Shown in pieces: positions 56,963-64,000 of a stretch of DNA of 64,000 nucleotides (position 1 is its first letter; the number at the start of each line of letters is the position of its first letter). Source of the DNA: Kosakonia radicincitans DSM 16656 (lineage in GTDB: Bacteria; Pseudomonadota; Gammaproteobacteria; Enterobacterales; Enterobacteriaceae); assembly GCF_000280495.2 (NCBI RefSeq), contig NZ_CP018016.1, positions 124,001 through 188,000 on the forward strand, given 5' to 3'. Position numbers and translations under genes: made by a program. The notes beneath the pieces are model-generated. The model was given only the letters and a program-made list of their open reading frames with translations, was not told the origin of the DNA and searched no databases.

Positions 56963-57865
56963 ATGTCACAAGTTACTGAAAATAAAGTTATTGCTGCACC
57001 GGTGCCAATGACGCCGTTGCAGGAGTTCTGGCACTATTTCAAACGCAACAAAGGTGCGGTTGTTGGCCTGGCTTACGTGGTGATCATGCTGATTATCGCC
57101 GTGTTTGCTAACTTCCTTGCGCCGCACAACCCGGCCGATCAGTTCCGCGATGCGCTGCTGGCGCCACCGGTCTGGCAGGACGGCGGCACCTGGACGCACA
57201 TTCTGGGTACCGATGATGTGGGCCGCGATACGCTGTCGCGCCTGATGTTTGGCGCCCGTCTGTCGCTGCTGGTGGGCTGTCTGGTGGTCGTGCTGTCGTT
57301 GATTGCGGGCATCGTGCTCGGCCTGGTGGCCGGTTACTTTGGCGGCGTTATCGACAGCATCATTATGCGTGTCGTCGACATTATGCTGGCGCTGCCGAGC
57401 TTGCTGCTGGCGCTGGTGCTGGTGGCTATCTTCGGCCCGTCGATCGTCAACGCCTCGCTGGCGCTGACGTTTGTCGCCCTGCCGCACTATGTGCGACTCA
57501 CGCGCGCCGCCGTACTGGTGGAGGTGAATCGCGACTACGTGACCGCTTCCCGCGTTGCTGGTGCGGGCGCGATGCGCCAGATGTTCGTCAATATTTTCCC
57601 CAACTGCCTCGCGCCGCTGATCGTTCAGGCGTCGCTGGGCTTCTCGAACGCCATTCTCGACATGGCCGCCCTTGGCTTCCTTGGCATGGGTGCGCAGCCG
57701 CCAACACCGGAGTGGGGCACGATGCTCTCCGACGTGTTGCAGTTCGCGCAGAGTGCCTGGTGGGTCGTGACCTTCCCGGGTCTGGCGATCCTGCTGACGG
57801 TGCTGGCATTTAACCTGATGGGTGACGGACTGCGTGATGCGCTCGACCCCAAACTGAAGCAGTAA
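56963..57865 (+). CDS. dppC: Dipeptide ABC transporter permease DppC
   Basis: Second permease subunit, 300 residues, about six helices, with the N-terminal cytoplasmic segment [19 protein letters not shown] and EAA loop [17 protein letters not shown]. It starts nine bases after dppB with AAGGGGCC as ribosome site. Forms the membrane channel with DppB. Confidence 0.96.
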   Translation: MSQVTENKVIAAPVPMTPLQEFWHYFKRNKGAVVGLAYVVIMLIIAVFANFLAPHNPADQFRDALLAPPVWQDGGTWTHILGTDDVGRDTLSRLMFGARLSLLVGCLVVVLSLIAGIVLGLVAGYFGGVIDSIIMRVVDIMLALPSLLLALVLVAIFGPSIVNASLALTFVALPHYVRLTRAAVLVEVNRDYVTASRVAGAGAMRQMFVNIFPNCLAPLIVQASLGFSNAILDMAALGFLGMGAQPPTPEWGTMLSDVLQFAQSAWWVVTFPGLAILLTVLAFNLMGDGLRDALDPKLKQ

Positions 57866-57875
57866 GAGGTTCGAG

Positions 57876-58859
57876 ATGGCGTTATTAAATGTAGATAAAT
57901 TATCGGTGCACTTCGGCGACGTTGGCTCCGAGTTCCGCGCCGTAGACCGCGTAAGTTATAGCGTGAACCAGGGCGAAGTGGTTGGCATCGTCGGTGAATC
58001 TGGCTCCGGTAAATCCGTCAGTTCACTGGCGATTATGGGATTGATTGATTTCCCCGGTCGCGTAATGGCCGAAAACCTGGAGTTCAACGGCCAGGATCTG
58101 AAACGCATTTCTGAAAAAGAGCGCCGCAGTCTGGTGGGCTCCGAAGTCGCGATGATTTTCCAGGATCCGATGACCAGCCTGAACCCGTGCTACACAGTCG
58201 GTTTCCAGATAATGGAAGCGATTAAGGTGCATCAGGGCGGGAATAAGAAAACCCGTCGTCAGCGCGCAATTGACCTGCTGACGCAGGTCGGTATTCCCGA
58301 TCCGGCCTCGCGTCTGGACGTATACCCGCACCAGCTCTCTGGCGGGATGAGCCAGCGCGTGATGATTGCCATGGCGATTGCCTGTCAGCCAAAACTGCTG
58401 ATTGCCGATGAACCGACCACCGCGCTGGATGTGACCATCCAGGCGCAGATCATCGAGCTTTTGCTGGAGTTGCAGCAAAAAGAGAATATGGCGCTGATCC
58501 TGATCACTCACGATCTGGCGCTGGTGGCGGAAGCGGCGCACAAAATCATTGTGATGTACGCAGGCCAGGTGGTGGAAACCGGCGAAGCGAAAGATATCTT
58601 CCGCGCGCCGCGTCATCCTTACACCCAGGCGCTGCTACGTGCGCTGCCGGAGTTTGCGCAGGACAAAGCGCGTCTGGCTTCGCTGTCGGGCGTTGTTCCT
58701 GGCAAATATGACCGCCCCACTGGCTGCCTGCTGAATCCGCGCTGCCCGTATGCAACGGACAAATGCCGCGAGCAGGAACCGGCACTGAACACCGTCGATG
58801 GCGGCCGTCAGTCCAAATGTCACTACCCACTCGATGACGCCGGGAGGCCGACACTATGA
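57876..58859 (+). CDS. dppD: Dipeptide ABC transporter ATPase DppD
   Basis: ATP-binding subunit, 327 residues as in E. coli. Walker A GESGSGKS (about 44), signature [12 protein letters not shown], Walker [13 protein letters not shown], and a C-terminal oligopeptide-transporter extension with a cysteine group ([20 protein letters not shown]). Starts ten bases after dppC; its stop overlaps the dppF ATG by four bases. Confidence 0.97.
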   Translation: MALLNVDKLSVHFGDVGSEFRAVDRVSYSVNQGEVVGIVGESGSGKSVSSLAIMGLIDFPGRVMAENLEFNGQDLKRISEKERRSLVGSEVAMIFQDPMTSLNPCYTVGFQIMEAIKVHQGGNKKTRRQRAIDLLTQVGIPDPASRLDVYPHQLSGGMSQRVMIAMAIACQPKLLIADEPTTALDVTIQAQIIELLLELQQKENMALILITHDLALVAEAAHKIIVMYAGQVVETGEAKDIFRAPRHPYTQALLRALPEFAQDKARLASLSGVVPGKYDRPTGCLLNPRCPYATDKCREQEPALNTVDGGRQSKCHYPLDDAGRPTL

Positions 58860-59869
58860 GTACGCACGAGGCCACCTCGCAGCAGCCGCTGTTGCAGGCT
58901 ATCGACCTGAAAAAATACTACCCGGTGAAGAAGGGAATGTTTGCCCCGGAACGCCTGGTGAAAGCACTGGATGGCGTATCGTTCAACCTGGAACGCGGTA
59001 AAACGCTGGCAGTGGTGGGCGAATCCGGCTGTGGTAAATCCACGCTCGGCCGTCTGCTGACGATGATTGAAACCCCGACCGGCGGCGAGCTGTATTACCA
59101 GGGTCAGGATCTACTGAAACACGATCCCCATGCGCAGAAGCTGCGTCGGCAGAAGATTCAGATCGTCTTCCAGAACCCGTATGGCTCGCTGAACCCGCGT
59201 AAAAAAGTAGGGCAGATCCTCGAAGAACCTCTGCTGATTAACACTTCTCTCAGCAAAGAGGCGCGTCGGGAAAAAGCGCTGGCGATGATGGCGAAAGTTG
59301 GCCTGAAAACCGAGCATTACGATCGTTATCCGCATATGTTCTCCGGCGGTCAGCGTCAGCGTATCGCTATCGCCCGTGGTCTGATGCTCGATCCGGATGT
59401 CGTGATTGCCGACGAACCCGTTTCCGCGCTGGACGTCTCCGTGCGCGCTCAGGTGCTCAACCTGATGATGGATTTGCAGCAGGATTTGGGGCTCTCTTAC
59501 GTCTTTATCTCCCACGATCTCTCTGTGGTTGAGCACATCGCCGATGAAGTGATGGTGATGTATCTCGGCCGCTGCGTGGAAAAAGGCACGAAAGACCAGA
59601 TCTTTTCCAACCCGCGTCACCCGTACACTCAGGCGCTGCTCTCTGCAACGCCGCGCCTGAATCCGGATGAGCGCCGCGAGCGTATTAAACTGACCGGCGA
59701 GCTGCCAAGCCCGCTGAATCCACCGCCGGGCTGCGCGTTTAACGCCCGCTGCTCCCGTCGTTTCGGCCCCTGCACGCAGCTGCAGCCGCAGCTGAAAGAT
59801 TACGGCGGTCAATTGGTTGCCTGCTTTGCCGTCGACCAGGATGAGAACGGCGAGAAACCGCACGCGTAA
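58856..59869 (+). CDS. dppF: Dipeptide ABC transporter ATPase DppF
   Basis: Second ATPase, 337 residues (334 in E. coli). Walker [10 protein letters not shown] (about 58), signature [15 protein letters not shown], Walker [13 protein letters not shown], and the C-terminal cysteine group ([15 protein letters not shown]). Translationally coupled to dppD. Pairs with DppD to power peptide import. Last gene of the operon; a GC-rich hairpin without a T run follows at 59879-59904. Confidence 0.97.
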   Translation: MSTHEATSQQPLLQAIDLKKYYPVKKGMFAPERLVKALDGVSFNLERGKTLAVVGESGCGKSTLGRLLTMIETPTGGELYYQGQDLLKHDPHAQKLRRQKIQIVFQNPYGSLNPRKKVGQILEEPLLINTSLSKEARREKALAMMAKVGLKTEHYDRYPHMFSGGQRQRIAIARGLMLDPDVVIADEPVSALDVSVRAQVLNLMMDLQQDLGLSYVFISHDLSVVEHIADEVMVMYLGRCVEKGTKDQIFSNPRHPYTQALLSATPRLNPDERRERIKLTGELPSPLNPPPGCAFNARCSRRFGPCTQLQPQLKDYGGQLVACFAVDQDENGEKPHA

Positions 59870-60494
59870 TCCTCATGTGCCCGGCAGCGTTCAGGTTGCC
59901 GGGCCTGCCACTTTACTCTGCACCCGACAATCGATATTCTCCGCTGCTGACAATCCTTATAAACGTTCCGACTTAATTTTGAAATTTTCAATAAATTTAC
60001 CTTAAAACGAACGGAGAGATAATTTCAGTAGGAATAATGGGTTAGCGGAATAAAACAGTTTTATGACTCCCAATAATTATTTCTAAATATTTCTCTGAGT
60101 AAGCAAAAATTAAGGTTATTATTTCTTTGTCTGGATTATTACTCTTTTAATCAAGGTAAAAATGACATTTATTAATATAAATTTAGGTTAAGCTGGTTTT
60201 TATCCCCATAATATCCCTACATTTTTGGACGTTAATACTTTAATAGATACAGCAGCAAAAAAAGATGGCACATGTATGGGTATTGTTTATATATTTACCG
60301 GAAATAAACACCGTGTTAGCAATGCTGAAATGTAACACGTAAAAACAGGCGGAAGATCATCGCCGAAACATTATCTTGTACCCGCGCAAACACAGCACAG
60401 CCAAAATAAAAAGCCACAACTCGACCAATATCCGGGCGCTGAGATCTTTAGCGGTGGTGGGTACAATATTATTTTGTAAATCATGAGATTAACA
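59870..60494. other. AT-rich dppF-bcsO intergenic region
   Basis: These 625 bases hold the dppF hairpin GCCCGGCA/TGCCGGGC (59879-59886/59897-59904), then a markedly AT-rich stretch (about 59950-60340) unlike the coding DNA on either side, typical of H-NS-bound promoter DNA. One 25-codon frame begins at 60265 but lacks a ribosome site and I do not call it. The bcs operon promoter must lie here or just upstream of 60480; I could not fix its hexamers. Confidence 0.6.
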
Positions 60495-60986
60495 ATGAAT
60501 CATTATGATGATTTGCAGAGGTTTAAGGATAAAACCCGCAACCAGAAACACGATTTTAAGGATCTCTCCGCGCAAAACCCTGGCAGCGACCAGGGAAACT
60601 GGGCACTGATCCAGCAGCTCTCTCCGGCAACGGATGAATCGACGCTGACCATGGGCGGCCATGTTTCTCTTCCTGTCCCGCAATCCGTTGAACCGGATCT
60701 CTTTGCCCGCACAGAGAATGCGCCCGCAGTCGACGTCAGCGAACCTGCGTCAATACCGGCTCCTTCCATTTTTCAAGGAGTTGCCAGCCAGCTTGCGACG
60801 GTCATTCCGCCCCCGGCGCCTGTGCTCGCCCCCACACCGGTGAGAGCGTTGCCTGCCGAGGGGGTAAAATCTGCCACCGTCAATTACGCGCAACTCTTCG
60901 CCGCCAAAGTGCCGGAAGCAAAGCCGAAAACGGAAAAAAACCAGCCATTACACTCGTTGTTAGAAAGGATCGCGTCATGCCGTTGA
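60495..60986 (+). CDS. bcsO: BcsO-like proline-rich cellulose operon protein
   Basis: A 163-residue acidic, proline- and alanine-rich protein, largely unstructured in its middle (about 60-125, many P and A), with a conserved-looking N-terminus NHYDDLQRFKDK and C-terminus LHSLLERIASCR. BcsO is the name for proline-rich first-gene products of one class of enterobacterial bcs operons; its function is not established. ATG 60495 is preferred to 60483, neither having a strong ribosome site. Overlaps bcsQ by ten bases. Confidence 0.75.
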   Translation: MNHYDDLQRFKDKTRNQKHDFKDLSAQNPGSDQGNWALIQQLSPATDESTLTMGGHVSLPVPQSVEPDLFARTENAPAVDVSEPASIPAPSIFQGVASQLATVIPPPAPVLAPTPVRALPAEGVKSATVNYAQLFAAKVPEAKPKTEKNQPLHSLLERIASCR

Positions 60987-61780
60987 TTTGTGTTTGTTCA
61001 CCGAAAGGCGGTGTCGGAAAAACGACCCTGACGGCGAATCTGGCGTACGCGCTGGCCCGTTCGGGCAGCAAAGTTCTGGCGCTCGATTTTGACGTGCAGA
61101 ATGCGCTGCGCCTGCATTTTGGCGTACCGCTAACGGACGGACGCGGCTACGTTGCCAAAGCGGCGGAATCGTCGGACTGGAGCCAGTTTGTCCTCACCGC
61201 AGGCGGCAATATCTTCGTCCTGCCTTATGGCGACGCCACGGAAGAGCAGCGACTCACATTTGAAGAGCGGCTGGCGAATGACGAGCACTTTTTAACGCGT
61301 GGACTGAATACGCTGTTGAACTATCCGGGTCTGATTATCGTCGCGGATTTTCCGCCAGGGCCGTCGGCTGCGTTAAAAGCCATGTCGCGGCTGGCCGATG
61401 TGCATCTGGTGACGTTGCTGGCGGATACCGCATCGCTCTCCCTGCTGCCGCAAATCGAAAACAACCGCCTGACGGGGGACGTGCTCAACCGTAAAGCTGG
61501 TCACTATTTTGTGGTCAACCAGAGTGATAACCGCCGCCAGATCAGCCGTGATGTCACCACGTTTCTTGAGCAGCGCCTGGGCAACCAGCTCCTGGGTGTG
61601 CTGCACCGCGATGAAAGCGTTGCCGAAGCGAATGCCTCACAGCAATCGGTGTTCGATTTTAGCCCGGCTTCCGCAGCCGCTTTCGATATTGAACTCATTG
61701 CAAAACGCGTCGCCGGCATCTTAGGCGTCAAAATCGGTGACGGGACGGTTCACAACTCGCCGCGCATGTCAGGTTTCTAA
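60977..61780 (+). CDS. bcsQ: BcsQ, MinD/ParA-type ATPase of cellulose synthesis
   Basis: A 267-residue SIMIBI ATPase with deviant Walker A KGGVGKTTL (10-18), switch segment LALDFDVQNALR and VADFPPGPS. BcsQ is needed for cellulose production and its polar localisation in E. coli and belongs to the cytoplasmic part of the Bcs secretion machine. ATG lies inside the end of bcsO. Sixteen bases separate it from bcsA. Confidence 0.9.
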   Translation: MPLICVCSPKGGVGKTTLTANLAYALARSGSKVLALDFDVQNALRLHFGVPLTDGRGYVAKAAESSDWSQFVLTAGGNIFVLPYGDATEEQRLTFEERLANDEHFLTRGLNTLLNYPGLIIVADFPPGPSAALKAMSRLADVHLVTLLADTASLSLLPQIENNRLTGDVLNRKAGHYFVVNQSDNRRQISRDVTTFLEQRLGNQLLGVLHRDESVAEANASQQSVFDFSPASAAAFDIELIAKRVAGILGVKIGDGTVHNSPRMSGF

Positions 61781-61796
61781 CGCTCACGGGCAACCT

Positions 61797-63911
61797 ATGA
61801 AAAAGCTTCTTTCTGTTTTGCTGGTACTGGCAATGGTTCCTGTCGCCCTGCTGGTGGTCATTACGCCGATGGACAGCCAAAAGCAGTATATTTTTGGCCT
61901 GATCAGCATGGGTATTTTGTTCCTGCTTGGATTCAGCAAAAAGCGCAGTGTTTCGGTGATTATGGTCGTGATGTCAGCGCTGTTGTCGACACGCTACATG
62001 TATTTCCGCCTGACCCAAACCCTGCATTTTAACTCTGAGATTGAAACCCTGCTCGGCATGGGACTGTTCCTTGCGGAAGTCTATGTCTGGGTGATGCTGC
62101 TGCTGAGCTACCTGCAAACTGTGTGGCCGCTGAAGCGTGAAATAGTGCAACTGCCGGATGATATGAGCCAGTGGCCGACGGTGGATGTCTACATTCCGAC
62201 CTACAACGAACCGCTGGATGTGGTGCGTGATACGGTGCTCGCCGCGCAATGTATTGATTACCCGCGTGATAAGATGAAAATCTACCTGCTTGATGACGGT
62301 AAACGCCGGGAGTTTGCGGTGTTCGCCGCCGATGTCGGCGTTGGGTATATCACCCGTAACGACAATGCGCACGCCAAAGCCGGCAACCTGAACCACGCGA
62401 TGAAGCTTACCCACGGCGAGCTGATCTGCGTCTTCGACTGCGACCATGTTGCCACGCGAATTTTCCTGCAAGCTACGGTCGGCGGTTTCCTGAAAGATCC
62501 GAAACTGGCGCTGGTACAGACGCCGCACTACTTCTATTCACCGGATCCGTTCGAACGCAACCTGTCGGTAGGCCGCAACATTCCTAATGAAGGCTCACTG
62601 TTCTACGGCCCGATCCAGCAAGGCAACGACAACTGGAACGCCACCTTTTTCTGCGGCTCGTGCGCGGTGATCCGCCGTAGCGCGCTGGAGGAGATTGGCG
62701 GTTTTGCCGTGGAAACGGTGACCGAAGATGCACATACCGCGCTGAAATTGCAGCGCCTGGGCTGGGGCACAGCGTTTATCGATATCCCGCTGGCGGCCGG
62801 TCTGGCGACCGAACGCCTGGTACTGCATGTGATCCAGCGTACCCGCTGGGCGCGCGGCATGACGCAGATTTTCCGCCTCGATAACCCGCTGCTGGGACGT
62901 GGGCTGACCCTTCCGCAGCGTCTGTGCTACCTGAGCGCGATGCTTTATTACCAGTTTGCGCTGCCGCGAATCGCCTTTTTGACCGCGCCGCTGGCTTATT
63001 TGCTGTTTAACCTGAACATTATTCACTCTTCGGCCACGTTGGTCTTCGCCTACGCGCTGCCGCATTTGTTCCTTGCCGTGTTCGTTAACTCGCGTCTGAA
63101 CGGACGTTTCCGTTACAGCTTCTGGGGAGAGATTTATGACATCGTGCTGGCGTTCCATATTGTCCTGCCGACCGTCGTCACCATGCTGTTCCCGAAACGC
63201 GGGAAATTTAACGTCACCGATAAAGGCGGCCTGCTGAACGTTGGCTATTTCGATTTCAGCGTGGTGCGCCCGCATTTGATTATCGCGGTGTTGCTGGCAG
63301 CTGGCGTGGTGGCCGGGATTGTCCGCGCCTGCGCCCATGATTACTTCGGCGTCGATCCGCGCGTTATCGCCCTTAACGTCGGCTGGGGGCTGTACAGCCT
63401 GATCTTCCTGCTGGCGGCAATTGCCGTGGCGCGGGAAACCCGTCAGACCCGCAAAACCATCCGTATTGATGTCGATATTCCGGTGTTGATCCACTATGCC
63501 AGCGGTATTACCTCGCGCAGCCAGACCGCCGATTTATCGATGGGCGGCTGCCGTATCGTGGTACCGGACGAGCGCCACCAGAGCGATGAAATCGAAGAGA
63601 TTGAGCTGCTGCTGCAATCGGGTGCGATTGCCATTCCGGCTCGCATCATCGCCAGCGATGCAGAGTATATCCGCCTGATGTTCGACGATATTCCGCTGTC
63701 GCGCCGCCGTGAACTGGTGCGCGTGGTGCTTTCCCGCGCGGATGCGTGGATCCATCCGCCGAAACCGCAGGACAACCCGTTCCGCTCGATGCTGACCATT
63801 GTGCGCTGCGTCTTTGATCTCTTCTGGCTGACCTGGACATCGCGTCGGGAAAACCGCCGCCTGCGGGCAGAGCTGGCGGCGAAGGCGACGTCGGAGGAGG
63901 GCGGCGTATGA
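61797..63911 (+). CDS. bcsA: Cellulose synthase catalytic subunit BcsA
   Basis: Processive inner-membrane GT2 enzyme making beta-1,4-glucan from UDP-glucose under c-di-GMP control. The 704 residues include N-terminal helices (to about 110), a GT2 domain with DDG (166-168), DCD (214-216), TED (309-311) and QRTRW (347-351), further helices, and a PilZ domain from about residue 545 with RQTRKTIR and the DLSMGG motif that bind c-di-GMP. It lacks the long N-terminal extension of E. coli BcsA. An upstream in-frame ATG lies inside bcsQ. Confidence 0.94.
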   Translation: MKKLLSVLLVLAMVPVALLVVITPMDSQKQYIFGLISMGILFLLGFSKKRSVSVIMVVMSALLSTRYMYFRLTQTLHFNSEIETLLGMGLFLAEVYVWVMLLLSYLQTVWPLKREIVQLPDDMSQWPTVDVYIPTYNEPLDVVRDTVLAAQCIDYPRDKMKIYLLDDGKRREFAVFAADVGVGYITRNDNAHAKAGNLNHAMKLTHGELICVFDCDHVATRIFLQATVGGFLKDPKLALVQTPHYFYSPDPFERNLSVGRNIPNEGSLFYGPIQQGNDNWNATFFCGSCAVIRRSALEEIGGFAVETVTEDAHTALKLQRLGWGTAFIDIPLAAGLATERLVLHVIQRTRWARGMTQIFRLDNPLLGRGLTLPQRLCYLSAMLYYQFALPRIAFLTAPLAYLLFNLNIIHSSATLVFAYALPHLFLAVFVNSRLNGRFRYSFWGEIYDIVLAFHIVLPTVVTMLFPKRGKFNVTDKGGLLNVGYFDFSVVRPHLIIAVLLAAGVVAGIVRACAHDYFGVDPRVIALNVGWGLYSLIFLLAAIAVARETRQTRKTIRIDVDIPVLIHYASGITSRSQTADLSMGGCRIVVPDERHQSDEIEEIELLLQSGAIAIPARIIASDAEYIRLMFDDIPLSRRRELVRVVLSRADAWIHPPKPQDNPFRSMLTIVRCVFDLFWLTWTSRRENRRLRAELAAKATSEEGGV

Positions 63912-64000
63912 AACGTCTGACAACGCTGGCTATGCTGGTCGGTATGCTGTTTATGGCGCCGCTGCACAGTGAGGAAACAACGGTTTCATCGCTGCTGCCG
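63908..64000 (+). CDS. bcsB: BcsB, cellulose synthase periplasmic subunit (3' end outside window)
   Basis: Only the first 31 codons are present: a start overlapping the bcsA stop (ATGA) and a signal-peptide-like sequence MKRLTTLAMLVGMLFMAPLH. By position it should be BcsB, the membrane-anchored periplasmic partner that guides the glucan out. The identification rests on operon position and signal peptide alone. Confidence 0.75.
   Translation, partial: MKRLTTLAMLVGMLFMAPLHSEETTVSSLLP

Noticed and set aside
60265..60342. 25-codon hydrophobic open frame upstream of bcsO
   Set aside because: No ribosome binding site, very AT-rich context and no similarity I can recognise; likely chance.

Overview
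The window is chromosomal DNA from a member of the Enterobacteriaceae. Nearly every gene can be matched by recalled protein sequence, length and gene order to the E. coli segment running from secB to the bcs cellulose locus. A bcsO-type cellulose operon, a 2-ketogluconate (kgu) operon fused to ghrB and a GlxA/isochorismatase pair point to an Enterobacter/Kosakonia/Klebsiella-like organism. The genus is inference; no database search was possible. I see no insertion sequence, prophage or CRISPR array.

Layout. 1-2.9 kb: secB (5' end cut off), gpsA, cysE, trmL. 3-6.8 kb: lldPRD for L-lactate use, with two LldR operators. 6.8-12.2 kb: yibL, the mannitol operon mtlADR behind an array of CRP sites, and yibF. 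12.2-16.1 kb: selAB for selenocysteine incorporation and a HydN-like ferredoxin (ysaA). 16.8-21.4 kb: avtA, malS, bax. 21.5-29.7 kb: xylose regulon (xylR, xylFGH, xylAB). 29.8-32.8 kb: cysteine hydrolase plus GlxA-type regulator, then wecH and ysaB. 32.9-35.9 kb: glyQS.

35.9-38.2 kb holds an accessory module not found in E. coli at this site: a stand-alone response regulator, a CheC-type phosphatase and a PAS-GGDEF diguanylate cyclase, behind a sequence resembling a sigma-28 (FliA) promoter. Then yiaG, yiaF, and a 2-ketogluconate locus (ptxS-like repressor, kguE, kguK, kguT) whose last cistron is ghrB, which therefore probably serves as the KguD reductase. 45-53.2 kb: bisC, yiaC, tag, yhjY, yhjX with a pyruvate-responsive YpdB/PyrR-type operator, an ohr gene, and eptB. 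53.2-53.5 kb: tRNA-Pro(CGG) followed by an RtT-type RNA unit and a duplicated tRNA 3' end plus terminator. 54.2-59.9 kb: dppABCDF dipeptide transporter. 60.5 kb to the end: bcsO, bcsQ, bcsA and the start of bcsB.

Functionally the region is dominated by carbon-source uptake (lactate, mannitol, maltodextrin, xylose, ketogluconate, pyruvate-linked transport, dipeptides). It also holds two pieces of c-di-GMP biology: a diguanylate cyclase at 36-37 kb and a c-di-GMP-dependent cellulose synthase at 62-64 kb. The strongest candidate for something under-described is the response regulator/CheC/GGDEF operon.
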